Made by a program: the position numbers and the translations under genes. This document shows, piece by piece, positions 24,534 to 64,000 of a stretch of 64,000 nucleotides of DNA. Numbering within the stretch: position 1 is the first letter of the stretch; the number at the start of each line of letters is the position of its first letter. The notes beneath the pieces are model-generated. The model was not told the DNA's origin and searched no databases. It saw only the letters and a program-made list of their open reading frames with translations. Source of the stretch: Phymorhynchus buccinoides (Eukaryota; Mollusca; Gastropoda; Neogastropoda; Raphitomidae); NCBI GenBank assembly GCA_017654935.2, contig CM065699.1, forward strand, positions 45,407,362 to 45,471,361, read 5' to 3'.

Positions 24534-24883
24534 ATGTGTACGTATGTGCCTATAGTATGTATGTATAGGTCATATGTATGCACATATAGTGTATGTAATG
24601 TATGTGTGTCTGTGTTGTATGTATGTGTCCTCATGTATATCTATGTACTGTACACGTATGTGTATGTATGTATGTGGGTCTGTGCTGGTATGTATGTAGT
24701 ATGTGTATGTATGTATGTATGTATGTATGTATGTGTAGTAATGTATGTGTGTCTGATGTAGTTGTGTACTGTATGTGTTGTGTCCCGTGTGTGATATGCA
24801 TGTATGTGATCGTCGGTATGTATGGTATGTGTGGTCTGTCTGTATGTATGTGTGTCGTGTATCTGTGTATGTATGTATGTATG
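24534..24883 (+). repeat. TATG-type microsatellite
   Basis: TATG and TGTG-rich sequence. It is where the mirror symmetry with window base 1 (an ATAC-type repeat on the other strand) runs out. Confidence 0.85.
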
Positions 24884-25056
24884 TACCCATATTTTTCAGA
24901 CTATAAGGCGCACCCTCCGAATTTGTGCAGATTTTGTTACTATATTTTCTTACTATTTCACACTCTAGTCACATTATAAGAAGCGCAAGGGTGTCTGGAT
25001 ATACGCCCTATGGAAGAAAAAAAGTATCGCCTTGTAGTCCGAAAAATACAGTATGT
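24884..25056. mobile_element. MITE with 'CCGTATTTTTCGGACTATAAGG'-type ends, copy 1
   Basis: Starts CCATATTTTTCAGACTATAA and ends with the inverted TAGTCCGAAAAATACAG, flanked by TA. Related copies are at 53939-54110 and 56051-57769. TA flanks and a small size suggest a Tc1/mariner-type MITE; there is no coding content. Confidence 0.75.
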
Positions 25057-25512
25057 TAGTACTGTGGCCTCAAAACTTTAACAACACGTGCACTTAAACC
25101 TTTAGACATCTACACCATGCACTCTTCTAAAAAAATCCTTTACAATATTGTAAATTTTTGTACTTTCTAGGAAACTACAAAATAATAGCACAGCCAAAAT
25201 TTGCAAGGTGATAAATACCATCATTGTGTTTCGGTGACTCCATTAAAACAAAACATAAAAAAAAGTAGCCAGAGTGATATGATAGTAAATCAGTTACGTT
25301 AAAGTTGTGAAGTGCCGAATTGAAAGAGTGCATGTGCACGCGGGAAGGGAAGTCATTGCTTTAGCGCACAAGGCTACAAAGTGGCGTCTGTTATAGTTCT
25401 ATAGTACTTTTACTCAGTAAAACTACTATGACTATAAGACGCCACTTTAGTCATATTATAAATCATGAAGGGGTACGATTACGTGTGTACAATCATACTT
25501 AGTTAATAAGTA

Positions 25513-25590
25513 GCAGCCACATTGGTGTAGTGGTAAAACACTCACCTCTCACGCGAACATTACGGGTTCGTTTCCCGGCACAAGCACAAT
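25513..25590 (+). mobile_element. tRNA-like head of a SINE
   Basis: Contains an A-box-like GGTGTAGTGGT and a B box GGGTTCGTTTCCC with CTCTCAC in the anticodon-loop position, as in tRNA-Glu(CUC). The anticodon stem and acceptor stem do not pair well, and T-rich unrelated sequence follows directly. I read it as a tRNA-derived SINE head, not a working tRNA gene. Confidence 0.6.
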
Positions 25591-25662
25591 TTCTCTTGTT
25601 TTTGTTCTTCTTTTGCAATGCAAAGCGAACGTGAGCCTTGAAGGCTTTGCCTTTACTTGTTT

Positions 25663-25700
25663 ATAGTGCGTAAAAAATATAGTTATATTTTACGCACTAT
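25663..25700. repeat. Short perfect-stem inverted repeat
   Basis: ATAGTGCGTAAAA...TATATTTTACGCACTAT forms a stem of about 17 bp with a tiny loop. It may be the fused ends of a small TIR element or a structured site; function unknown. Confidence 0.6.
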
Positions 25701-28254
25701 CAATAAGCGTGATACTTTTGTTCCAATGACCACGACCCCTTCGATTTATAATCATATGACGAAAATAAAACCGTTATTACTGCACCCTATATAAAACGAG
25801 AGAGCCATCTTTATTTGTCCGCAAAATATGGTACCGGTTTTTTCCTAAATAGATTGAAACAGCATAGTAACAGATTTGAAACTAAAACCTTCATTAAAGA
25901 AAATAGTCGAGCTCTACTAAACAGAGACCGTTTGGTCAGGTTAGGGGATAAAAATTTCTGGAATAGGCATCAGGGTTAGAATTGATCCAAGTCAGATTCT
26001 TTTTTAACAGTATAGGTCTGAAATGACCCAGAACTCTGGTTTGGGAAAAACAACCAAAACAAGGGAAGGAAACACTCAGCATGTTCAAAGTTCATCGTTT
26101 GTTATTTTTACTTGACTTGACTTGATTTTGCTGTTCTTAGGGTTAGAACTTACGGTCGGGATAGGGCTAGGGCAAGGGAATGGGCTAGGGTTAGAAATAT
26201 GTTTCATAAACAAGAGAAAAAAACAAAGATCAAACTTTAAAAAACTGCGAAAAATATGAAAATTAAACCTTGCAGGCCCGTTTAAATAAAAAGATGGCTT
26301 CAGTGGTCTATCTGATCTCTGGTGAACGGCCCTCTGTTTAGATCTGCAAAGAAATTGACTTGAAGCTTTTGTTTGAGTATGGTTCCCAGTCAAACTTACC
26401 ATTGGTCCAAGCCCAGTCATTGGCCTTCTCCGGCATCTGTGCGACCTTGAGTCACTCAGTGTTTGGTCGCCAAACACTGTTGCCGATCACTATGTCCAGT
26501 GAAGATGCATGGTTGCACTAGGACTCCATTCTGAAGAAAACAAATCCTCATCAGGTATTAGCCCATAAGGAAAACCATCCAGGAAAAATTACCACATACA
26601 GTTTGCATGCATTGGTGTGTGTGGCGTGTGCGTGCGTGTGTGGTGCTCTGTATTCGTGTGTGTGTGTGAAGTGTGTGTGCCATTGAGTGCGTTCGTGCTT
26701 GGGTGTGGGTGTTGGTGTGTGGTGTGTGTTGTGTTGTGTGGTGTGTGTGCCATTAGTGTTTGTTTTAATTTACGGCTTTTTTGTGCTGACCTGCAAATGT
26801 GGGCAAATGTAGATTTTTGGAGCAAAGAGGATAGAGGTGAAATCCACACCACGTTATCCCGATGTCACAGCAGCTTTTTTGTCGTTGTCGTCTTAACTCT
26901 TATGGTTTCCGTAACGAAACCCGAAGTTTTGAATCCATGCAACGGAAACGCCCGCCTTTTTCCGTTTGAAAGATGATGTACCCCACCTATCCAAACATGA
27001 CCTTGACCAAAATTTCCCTCCTTTCTTAGCTGACCGCGCTTTTTCTTCTCAGATTTCATATAGCCATCCCTATTTCGTGGACGGCAACAGCAGCTCAACA
27101 AAACTCCTGCTGTGCCGGTGCCGTCAGTGTTTTTGTGCCTTATGGAGTCAAGCAGTAGAAATTTAAGATTGAGCGATTAACACATCATTTTTGCCTTTGC
27201 ATTGCCGTCGCCGTGCCTTTCCGTGCATGAGGATAAATTCCAGCTTAAGTGGTACTTAAACATTTTGTTTAATTTAATATGTTATCGGATCTACCTGAAG
27301 TTGAAGGTGACTTTTCCAAAGCCAAATCATCTTTTATTAAATCTCATAACAAGAAATTACAACCAGGTGCACATAAGAATAACCACAGTTCACACATCTA
27401 TCAAACAACAAAGAATATGAACTGACTAACACCGCAATGCTGTAATTAATCAAACCGTAAAATATTAAAAAATGTCCTACAAGCAGAACGCACCACACAC
27501 AATACTTAAAGGGTTCCAGTGCCTGCCGTTCACCATCATGCCGAGCTTCCGCTGAACGGGTCTTGGCTGGCTGGGTCCTGTAATTAGGGGTTTTTGTGTT
27601 TGTTCTGTGTGCGACCTCGGACCTCGACCAAACAGTATCAAAAACAAATTGTTGATCTAAAGGCAGTATAAATGGAGAAAGAAGAAGAAGTCCATCACCA
27701 CAATGACAGTGGATCCTCAAAAGCAATCTACCCCCCCTCCCTCCCTCATTCCCCTTGTTCTTGCCTTCTTACCACCCCCCCCCCCCCCCCAGTGGCGTAT
27801 GAACGTTTTCAAGCAGGGGGGGCAGTAATTGTCCAACAAACCGAGGGGGGGGGGGGGGGGGCGCAAGCGCACGACAAGACGAATGGATGAATGGTTAAAT
27901 ACTGACTTAAGTAAATCCTACAAAATTACTTTATTATTGTTTATTTTTTAAACATAATCATAATCAATGCTATAAAAAACCACTATATGAATTAAATAAA
28001 CATGTGAATTGAACATGAAAGGAGACAACAAAAAATGCATAAAATACAGCCGATGTTTGGGGCGGATCAGCCAGTCATGGAAAAAGGGAGGAGGTAGCTC
28101 CACGTGGTCGTTGGGGGGGGTGATGGTCTGGGTGGATTCCTCCCAGATGCCGGATGATAATTTGAATGTAAAAGATGCAAATCAAGGCTTCCGTTAGAGA
28201 ATAACTGTATGCATGGAACTACAATTTGTCTTCCTCGTTTGTTCCCCTTTTTTT
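25701..28254. other. Non-coding stretch before the gap
   Basis: Contains a GT-rich low-complexity part (26610-26755) and C/G homopolymers (27771-27790, 27844-27862). No exon of IPO4 or other recognised gene was found on either strand. A sequence starting CAGTGGCGTA at 27791 resembles a hAT-type end, but no partner end is visible before the gap. Confidence 0.55.
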
Positions 28255-28754
28255 NNNNNNNNNNNNNNNNNNNNNNNNNNNNNNNNNNNNNNNNNNNNNN
28301 NNNNNNNNNNNNNNNNNNNNNNNNNNNNNNNNNNNNNNNNNNNNNNNNNNNNNNNNNNNNNNNNNNNNNNNNNNNNNNNNNNNNNNNNNNNNNNNNNNNN
28401 NNNNNNNNNNNNNNNNNNNNNNNNNNNNNNNNNNNNNNNNNNNNNNNNNNNNNNNNNNNNNNNNNNNNNNNNNNNNNNNNNNNNNNNNNNNNNNNNNNNN
28501 NNNNNNNNNNNNNNNNNNNNNNNNNNNNNNNNNNNNNNNNNNNNNNNNNNNNNNNNNNNNNNNNNNNNNNNNNNNNNNNNNNNNNNNNNNNNNNNNNNNN
28601 NNNNNNNNNNNNNNNNNNNNNNNNNNNNNNNNNNNNNNNNNNNNNNNNNNNNNNNNNNNNNNNNNNNNNNNNNNNNNNNNNNNNNNNNNNNNNNNNNNNN
28701 NNNNNNNNNNNNNNNNNNNNNNNNNNNNNNNNNNNNNNNNNNNNNNNNNNNNNN
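28255..28754. other. Assembly gap (500 N)
   Basis: Exactly 500 N, a conventional placeholder for a gap of unknown size. It lies in or at the edge of the 48/50-bp minisatellite, which probably caused the break. Confidence 0.99.
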
Positions 28755-29247
28755 AGACATACCCACAGACACCTCTGATATACTATGTCATCTCCACATC
28801 CTTCAGACATACCCACAGACACCTCTGATATGCTATGTCATCTCCACATCCTTCAGACATACCCACAGACACCTCTGATATGCTATGTCATCTCCACATC
28901 CTTCAGACATACCCACAGACACCTCTGATATGCTATGTCATCTCCACATCCTTCAGACATACCCACAGACACCTCTGATATGCTATGTCATCTCCACATC
29001 CTTCAGACATACCCAGACACCTCTGATATACTATGTCATCTCCACATCCTTCAGACACCTCTGATATGCTATGTCATCTCCACATCCTTCAGACATACCC
29101 AGACACCTCTGATATACTATGTCATCTCCACATCCTTCAGACATACCCAGACACCTCTGATATGCTATGTCATCTCCACATCCTTCAGACATACCCAGAC
29201 ACCTCTGATATACTATGTCATCTCCACATCCTTCAGACACCTCTGAT
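28755..29247. repeat. 48/50-bp minisatellite, part 1
   Basis: Units read CAGACATACCCACAGACACC, TCTGATATGCTATGTCATC, TCCACATCCTT (50 bp), or 48 bp when one CA is missing, with short 36-bp variants. The 48-bp form keeps a frame open on both strands. The array continues beyond a transposon insertion at 30668-31430. Confidence 0.95.
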
Positions 29248-30075
29248 TAGAGTTGAGAACCGGTTCAAAATTTCGAACCGGTTTTTAAACCGGTTTTTCG
29301 TCCCGAACCGGTCTTTTGGAACCGTTTTTTTTTAACCAGTACTCGCATCAGTAGTTTCACCTATGCAAACATATGTATTTGTCAGAATATTCACACACGC
29401 GCGCGCACACATACACACACACTCAACTAAAAACTTGGCTCAACTCCAACAAACATTTTAATGACGGGGCCATCTGCCCGTGTCAAAGGAAGGTGAGGGT
29501 AGGGGTGTAGTTGAAAAATATAATCATAGGGAAAATAATTAAACCAAAGCAAAAACAAAACGTCATATGGCGGTTGGAGTGTGAAGGATGGTGGCACATT
29601 CACAACGCAATGAACTAGCTTTGAGAATAATCAGATATGTAGCGGGAGGATAAGGAATACAAAATATAATAATCTTTATTATGTACCTGAACAGATAAAC
29701 AAAATGACAAGAGAAAATCTTTCACAATGCAAGGAAAAAATATCACACACGAGCGCGCGCGCACACACACAGCCACACGCGCACACACGCGCGCTTGTAC
29801 ATGCACATGCACGCACACACATTCTCTCTCTCTCAGTCCCAGGGTTGGGTGGAGAAAAGCTGTTATTGCTACTATCTCATTCTTACAACAGTAATGACAT
29901 ATTCTACTTTTAGACAATACCTTCAGTAAGCGCATTCATTTTAATCGAACAATAACTACTGGATGTACGTTAATAAGCAGTTTATGAAGCGTGATATGTG
30001 TGATAATAGGGTTTTTACGCCCTCTCCGGCCTTTCGGCCATGTGGGGCATTGGGGATTTATTTTAGATGCCTATA

Positions 30076-30119
<44 letters not shown>

Positions 30120-30168
30120 GGGAGAGAGAGAGAGAGGGAGAGAGAGAGAGAGGGAGAGAGAGAGAGAG

Positions 30169-30203
<35 letters not shown>

Positions 30204-30667
30204 ATGTGTGCATATCAATTTTTTTTAAAACATATTTGCTCATCTTCTTAGCATAAGAATTTATAGAAATGAAATTAAATAAACTTCAAAAGACATTGTT
30301 TTATTGTTGTTCCATTCACAATTCTCTTGGTGCAATAGTTTCTACAATCACTCCATCACTCTTTTGATTTTTTTCTCTCAGGAGAAAATGCCTCCAAATG
30401 TTCGTTACTGTGGTGTAGGCCTAATCATTGGCCATACTTGCTCCTTACAACACCAGACAACTAGAAACAGCTACTCTTGGTTTGCAAACACCCAATCTGC
30501 GCTGAGATTCAGTGTTGTTCTTCGAAAAGAATGCGTTATTCTAAGAGAAACTTACTTTCAGTTTGCAGTTAAAAAAACCGGTTCACAGCAACTCGAACCG
30601 GTTTTTCGAACCGCGGAATTCCAAGCACCGGTTTTTCGGTTCAAACCGGTTTTTTCCCCCACTTCTA
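29248..30667. mobile_element. hAT-like DNA transposon inserted in the minisatellite, 8-bp TSD
   Basis: The element starts TAGAGTTGAGAACCGGTTC and ends ...AACCGGTTTTTTCCCCCACTTCTA, giving imperfect inverted ends (TAGA-GTTG / TAGAAGTGGGG). It is flanked on both sides by CCTCTGAT (29240-29247 and 30668-30675), a perfect 8-bp target duplication that is part of the minisatellite unit. Both subterminal regions are packed with AACCGGTT palindromes. The 1420-bp body includes a GT/GA microsatellite (about 30078-30202) and no transposase frame that I recognise. An 8-bp duplication and subterminal repeats fit the hAT superfamily. Confidence 0.8.
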
Positions 30668-31430
30668 CCTCTGATATACTATGTCATCTCCACATCCTTC
30701 AGACACCTCTGATATGCTATGTCATCTCCACATCCTTCAGACATACCCAGACACCTCTGATATGCTATGTCATCTCCACATCCTTCAGACATACCCACAG
30801 ACACCTCTGATATGCTATGTCATCTCCACATCCTTCAGACATACCCACAGACACTTCTGATATGCTATGTCATCTCCACATCCTTCAGACATACCCACAG
30901 ACACCTCTGATATACTATGTCATCTCCACATCCTTCAGACATACCCACAGACACCTCTGATATACTATGTCATCTCCACATCCTTCAGACATACCCACAG
31001 ACACCTCTGATATGCTATGTCATCTCCACATCCTTCAGACATACCCACAGACACTTCTGATATGCTATGTCATCTCCACATCCTTCAGACATACCCACAG
31101 ACACCTCTGATATACTATGTCATCTCCACATCCTTCAGACATACCCACAGACACCTCTGATATACTATGTCATCTCCACATCCTTCAGACATACCCAGAC
31201 ACCTCTGATATATATACTATGTCATCTCCACATCCTTCAGACATACCCACAGACACTTCTGATATGCTATGTCATCTCCACATCCTTCAGACATACCCAG
31301 ACACCTCTGATATGCTATGTCATCTCCACATCCTTCAGACATACCCAAACACCTCTGATATGCTATGTCATCTCCACATCCTTCAGACATACCCAGACAC
31401 CTCTGATATGCTATGTCATCTCCACATCCT
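30668..31430. repeat. 48/50-bp minisatellite, part 2
   Basis: Continuation of the array after the transposon. It ends where unique sequence starts near 31431 (CCTGGGGCCTCC). Forms with 48 and 50 bases alternate; one unit at about 31207-31218 has an extra TATATA. Confidence 0.95.
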
Positions 31431-31480
31431 CCTGGGGCCTCCTTGTTGAACAGGACCATGGGTTCTGCGTCTGAACTCTT
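31428..31480 (-). CDS. IPO4: Possible next IPO4 exon (acidic linker start), uncertain
   Basis: In the phase left by the exon at 32405-32516 (phase 0), the minus strand after a CTAG at 31481-31484 reads KSSDAEPMVLFNKEAPGG and then runs openly into the minisatellite. In vertebrate IPO4 the residues after 'LLLSLRSTEG' form a variable linker with a 'FLLFDDE' stretch before an acidic block. A D-A-E-P-M-V-L-F-N-K-E reading would be reasonable there. The acceptor lacks a good pyrimidine tract and no donor is evident, so this is a candidate only. Confidence 0.35.
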
Positions 31481-31484
31481 CTAG

Positions 31485-31980
31485 CACCATGGGCGAATAT
31501 ATCCGTCCAAGACATCACTCTACATACACTCCAACCAAATGCAAAGACACTCACTGCCAAGCACCCTGCCATGCGTTTGTCTGCTTCTTAAGAGCTTTTG
31601 TCACAGTTTCTGTCGTTAAAACAATGCATGCGCACTCCCAAAAAAAAAAGTTGCTTCTCTCTTGCCGGCTGAGATGCAACGGACAATCAAGAGTGCTAAA
31701 ACATATGTCGCTAGAAGAGTTAAGTTGTAGTGAGCCTACACAGTGCACAATGCCAAACACTCAATTCAGTTCAGGGCACACCAATATTCCTGCACATCTT
31801 AGGAGGTTCTAAATAATCACAATAATGGGTCCGCTGACGTTGATTCCCATGTTAAGCACTTCTTTTTCTCTTTTCTTTTGCCTTCTCACGTCATATTTTT
31901 ACTATAACAAACTTAACACCAACAACATTAGCACAAAGCGGGAATGTAGTTTGACTATTCCCACTCCTACCAAATATCAT
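31485..31980. other. Intron sequence, nothing recognised
   Basis: Ordinary mixed sequence between the candidate exon and the 47-bp array. I see no repeat or conserved frame in it. Confidence 0.5.
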
Positions 31981-31994
31981 TAGAAAATCTTCAG

Positions 31995-32404
31995 AATGAA
32001 TGAAAAAGAGCGACTGATTGCTACTCACGGTGATTCCTGTGGATGACAAAGAGCGACTGATTGCTTGCTACTCATGGTGATTCCTGTGGATGACAAAGAG
32101 TGACTGATTGTTTGCTACTCACGGTGACTCCTGTGGATGAAAAAGAACGACTGATTGCTTGCTACTCACAGTGACTCCTGTGGATGACAAAGAGCGACTG
32201 ATTGCTTGCTACTCATGGTGACTCCTGTAGATGAAAAAGAACGACTGATTGTTTGCTACTCACGGTGACTCCTGTGGATGAAAAAGAACGGCTGATTGTT
32301 TGCTACTCACAGTGACTCCTGTGGATGAAAAAGAACGGCTGATTGTTTGCTACTCACAGTGACTCCTGTGGATGAAAAAGAATGGCTGATTGTTTGCTAC
32401 TCAC
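31995..32404 (-). repeat. 47-bp minisatellite made from an IPO4 exon edge and donor
   Basis: About eight units of 47 bp on the intron side of the IPO4 exon at 32405. On the minus strand each unit contains CCACAGGAGTCACCGTGAGT, i.e. the last coding bases of the exon plus its GTGAGT donor (exon: CCACAGAAGGAGTCACC|GTGAGT). The array therefore carries a series of decoy 5' splice sites directly downstream of the real one. Confidence 0.88.
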
Positions 32405-62537
<30,133 letters not shown>

Positions 62538-62681
62538 CTGAAAACAAAACCAGGCACAAATGAGTCATCTTTTAGTAAACAAAGAAAAAAAAAGAGATTT
62601 GGTTCAATTAATTTATAACTCAATCATTTTTGCAGGGTTTTCTATGACTGAAAAAAAAAAGAAGACAATCCTTTATATGGA

Positions 62682-63169
62682 CAGGGGTCGCGCTAGTGTT
62701 TTTGAAAATGCGTTTTGCTTATGCGACGTCGGCCAAAAAATGCGTAAGGGAAGCAAAAAATCGCGTCAAAAACAAAATGATAAATCTAAGCTAAAAACAA
62801 GACTAGCAACAAAAACATGCATTTTTATTCACTAACCAGTCATTTTCGGCGATCACGGCGATCCTCAAAGTCGACACGAGCCCTGTTATCACCCCAATGC
62901 GCTTACAGTGATTTTCCCGCCACACTGCACTGCAGTACTACTGAAAGCAGTGGCACTTTTCTATAGTCTGTTCCAATGTTTGGTGTAGCAGAACCACTAT
63001 ACGTGTAGGGACCGTAGGACTTCTAAAGTCTGATTCACCATCTAGACTCAGATGCGATTTTGAGCGGACGTCATTTTGCGTACGGATTACGCGTAAACGC
63101 CGTAAAAATGCGTCAGCGATTTTTTAAACGCGTCAAATACGCAAGAAACATGCGTTAGCGCGACCCCTG
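62682..63169. mobile_element. CAG...CTG element 8, TSD not clear
   Basis: Inverted ends CAGGGGTCGCGCTA (14 bp perfect) over 488 bp. The immediate flanks TATGGA and TAGGAG do not give a clean duplication. The interior is rich in GCGT and ACGC motifs. Lies just upstream (coding sense) of the first visible IPO4 exon. Confidence 0.75.
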
Positions 63170-63299
63170 TAGGAGTATTGTATATCTTCTGAGTGGTAGT
63201 GTCTTCTGCAAGTGGGCTCTGCAGTCATGATAAACGGGCTGATACACCCATGGGTGCACATTCACAAGGATTACCGTTCTTCTGTGTCATGTCTGATGG

Positions 63300-63575
63300 T
63301 CACTGAGTCGCTGAAGCTCAGTCGGTTAGTCTTAGAGTCTTTGGTTAGAGCTAGTAATTTGTCAAGTTTACAAGTGTGCCGGTTCGAATCCAGCCCCAGT
63401 GGAAAAGGCACGTTACTCTTATATATCCTCACTCCACCCAGGTGTAAATGGGTACCTAACGTCAGTTGGGGAAAAGTTCTTTGGATGAAGCTTAAAACTG
63501 AGGTCCTGTGTGTGAACGCATGTACAAGATCTTGCCACATGCTAAAGCCCATTCCACTATTTGCTACGAGTAGGC
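63300..63575 (+). mobile_element. tRNA-derived SINE
   Basis: A-box-like GCTCAGTCGGTTAG and B box GGTTCGAATCC (63381-63391) with the right spacing for an RNA polymerase III promoter carrying an inserted stretch. A body with CTCCACCCAGGTGTAAATGG and GTACCTAACG follows, a phrase I associate with metazoan (including molluscan) SINE cores. No poly-A tail is seen at the end. Confidence 0.75.
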
Positions 63576-63735
63576 CGTGCACGTTCCAAATTTCGAGTCA
63601 ATGTCGGGCCTCGTTTCGCAGCGGTTTGTGAAAAGGTGAAGCAGCGCATGTCGCGCGCGATTTGCTTCCAGTTTGGCACACAGATAGTCACTGTCCCCGA
63701 TCATCTACCGTCCAAAGTTATAAGGCCCGTTCTGT
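63575..63735 (-). repeat. GC-rich dispersed repeat, third copy
   Basis: CACGTTCCAAATTTCGAG, GTGAAAAGGTGAAGC, GGCACACAGATAGTCAC and TATAAGGCCCGTT match the axis repeat at 12320-13780 (best in the orientation of 13104-13780). It has no inverted partner here. Confidence 0.75.
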
Positions 63736-63765
63736 GTTACACACACACTTGGCGTTTAATAATAT

Positions 63766-64000
63766 GATGATGACAAGACGGAAGCTCTGATTGTTTCCTC
63801 TCAGCGTATGTCTGCAACTATCTCTCTTCCAGAAACTCTTACAGTTGGCAATGCTTGTGTTCAGTTTTCTAAGTCAGCAAAGAATCTCGGAGTTACCCTC
63901 GATTCAAATCTCACAATGCATACACAAGTTATTAATCTCATACGTTCCATCAATTACGAGCTGAGACGAATCAGCGCTGTTCGACACTTTCTGTCTGTTG
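63766..64000 (+). mobile_element. Non-LTR retrotransposon reverse-transcriptase fragment
   Basis: An open plus-strand frame runs to the window end. It reads DDDKTEALIVSSQRMSATIS, LPETLTVGNACVQFSKSAKN, LGVTLDSNLTMHTQVINLIR, then SINYELRRISAVRHFLSV. The order 'D-K-T-E-x-L', 'S-A-K-N-L-G-V-x-x-D-S-x-L' and 'R-x-x-x-Y-x-L-R-x-I-x-x-I/V-R' is the well-known stretch after the catalytic core of LINE reverse transcriptases (CR1/Jockey group). It has no start and continues past 64000. Confidence 0.88.

Larger units (their letters stand above)
13055..24575 (-). repeat. Right arm of giant inverted repeat
   Basis: Reverse-complement counterpart of the left arm. Identity is very high in the outer part (GSS exon A differs at one of 187 bases) and much lower near the axis, where differences are mostly single-base or homopolymer indels. 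The symmetry fades in the TATG-type microsatellite that starts near 24534. The sequence from about 24890 onward has no counterpart inside the window. Confidence 0.93.

Noticed and set aside
25513..25590. Functional tRNA-Glu gene
   Set aside because: The A and B boxes are present, but the anticodon and acceptor stems do not pair; best explained as a SINE head.
27791..28254. Another hAT-type element starting CAGTGGCGTA
   Set aside because: Only one end is visible; the partner end, if any, would be in or beyond the gap, so it cannot be supported.
28067..28878. Open frames spanning the N run
   Set aside because: They exist only because N codons contain no stops.
28755..31430. CRISPR-like array of regular repeats
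   Set aside because: Units are contiguous with no unique spacers, in a spliced eukaryotic locus; it is a minisatellite.
62682..63169. 6-bp target duplication for element 8
   Set aside because: The flanks TATGGA and TAGGAG do not match; I list the element by its inverted ends only.

Overview
This is a eukaryotic genomic window with short phase-consistent exons, GT/AG splice sites, large introns full of minisatellites, and many DNA transposons, SINEs and LINE fragments. The repeat types and gene structure suggest a marine invertebrate, most likely a mollusc (gastropod-like); that assignment is inference. Long homopolymer errors and a run of exactly 500 N (28255-28754) indicate a lightly polished long-read scaffold. 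I see no prokaryotic-type gene system.

Region 1 (1 to about 24575) is one giant imperfect palindrome with its axis near 13051. Nearly every landmark of the left arm recurs in reverse complement in the right arm: a LINE tail, two glutathione synthetase (GSS) exons, a 56-bp and an 82-bp minisatellite, a TIR element, and a GC-rich repeat at the axis. The first GSS exon differs between arms at one base in 187, whereas sequence near the axis differs by many homopolymer indels. A fold-back read that entered the assembly fits best, but a real inverted duplication is not excluded.

Region 2 (about 24900-31500) is non-coding: MITEs, a tRNA-like SINE, the N gap, and a 48/50-bp minisatellite split by a 1.4-kb transposon with an 8-bp target duplication.

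Region 3 (about 31430-62537, minus strand) is the central part of importin-4 (IPO4), a nuclear import receptor of the importin-beta family. Sixteen exons join with perfect phase into 541 uninterrupted codons. The N-terminus lies beyond 64000; the C-terminal third is not found, although a possible next exon runs into the minisatellite at 31430. Many exon edges are copied, with their splice sites, into minisatellites in the adjacent intron.

The IPO4 introns carry a coherent set of transposons that start CAG and end CTG. Five have exact 6-bp target duplications and two more fit 6 bp with one G lost. Four carry remnants of a zinc-finger or hAT-like N-terminus or a comparable short open frame. Two TTAA-flanked piggyBac-like non-autonomous elements and a decayed piggyBac transposase are also present. 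Region 4 (62682-64000) holds another CAG...CTG element, a tRNA-derived SINE, a second copy of the repeat found at the palindrome axis, and a LINE reverse-transcriptase fragment cut by the window end.
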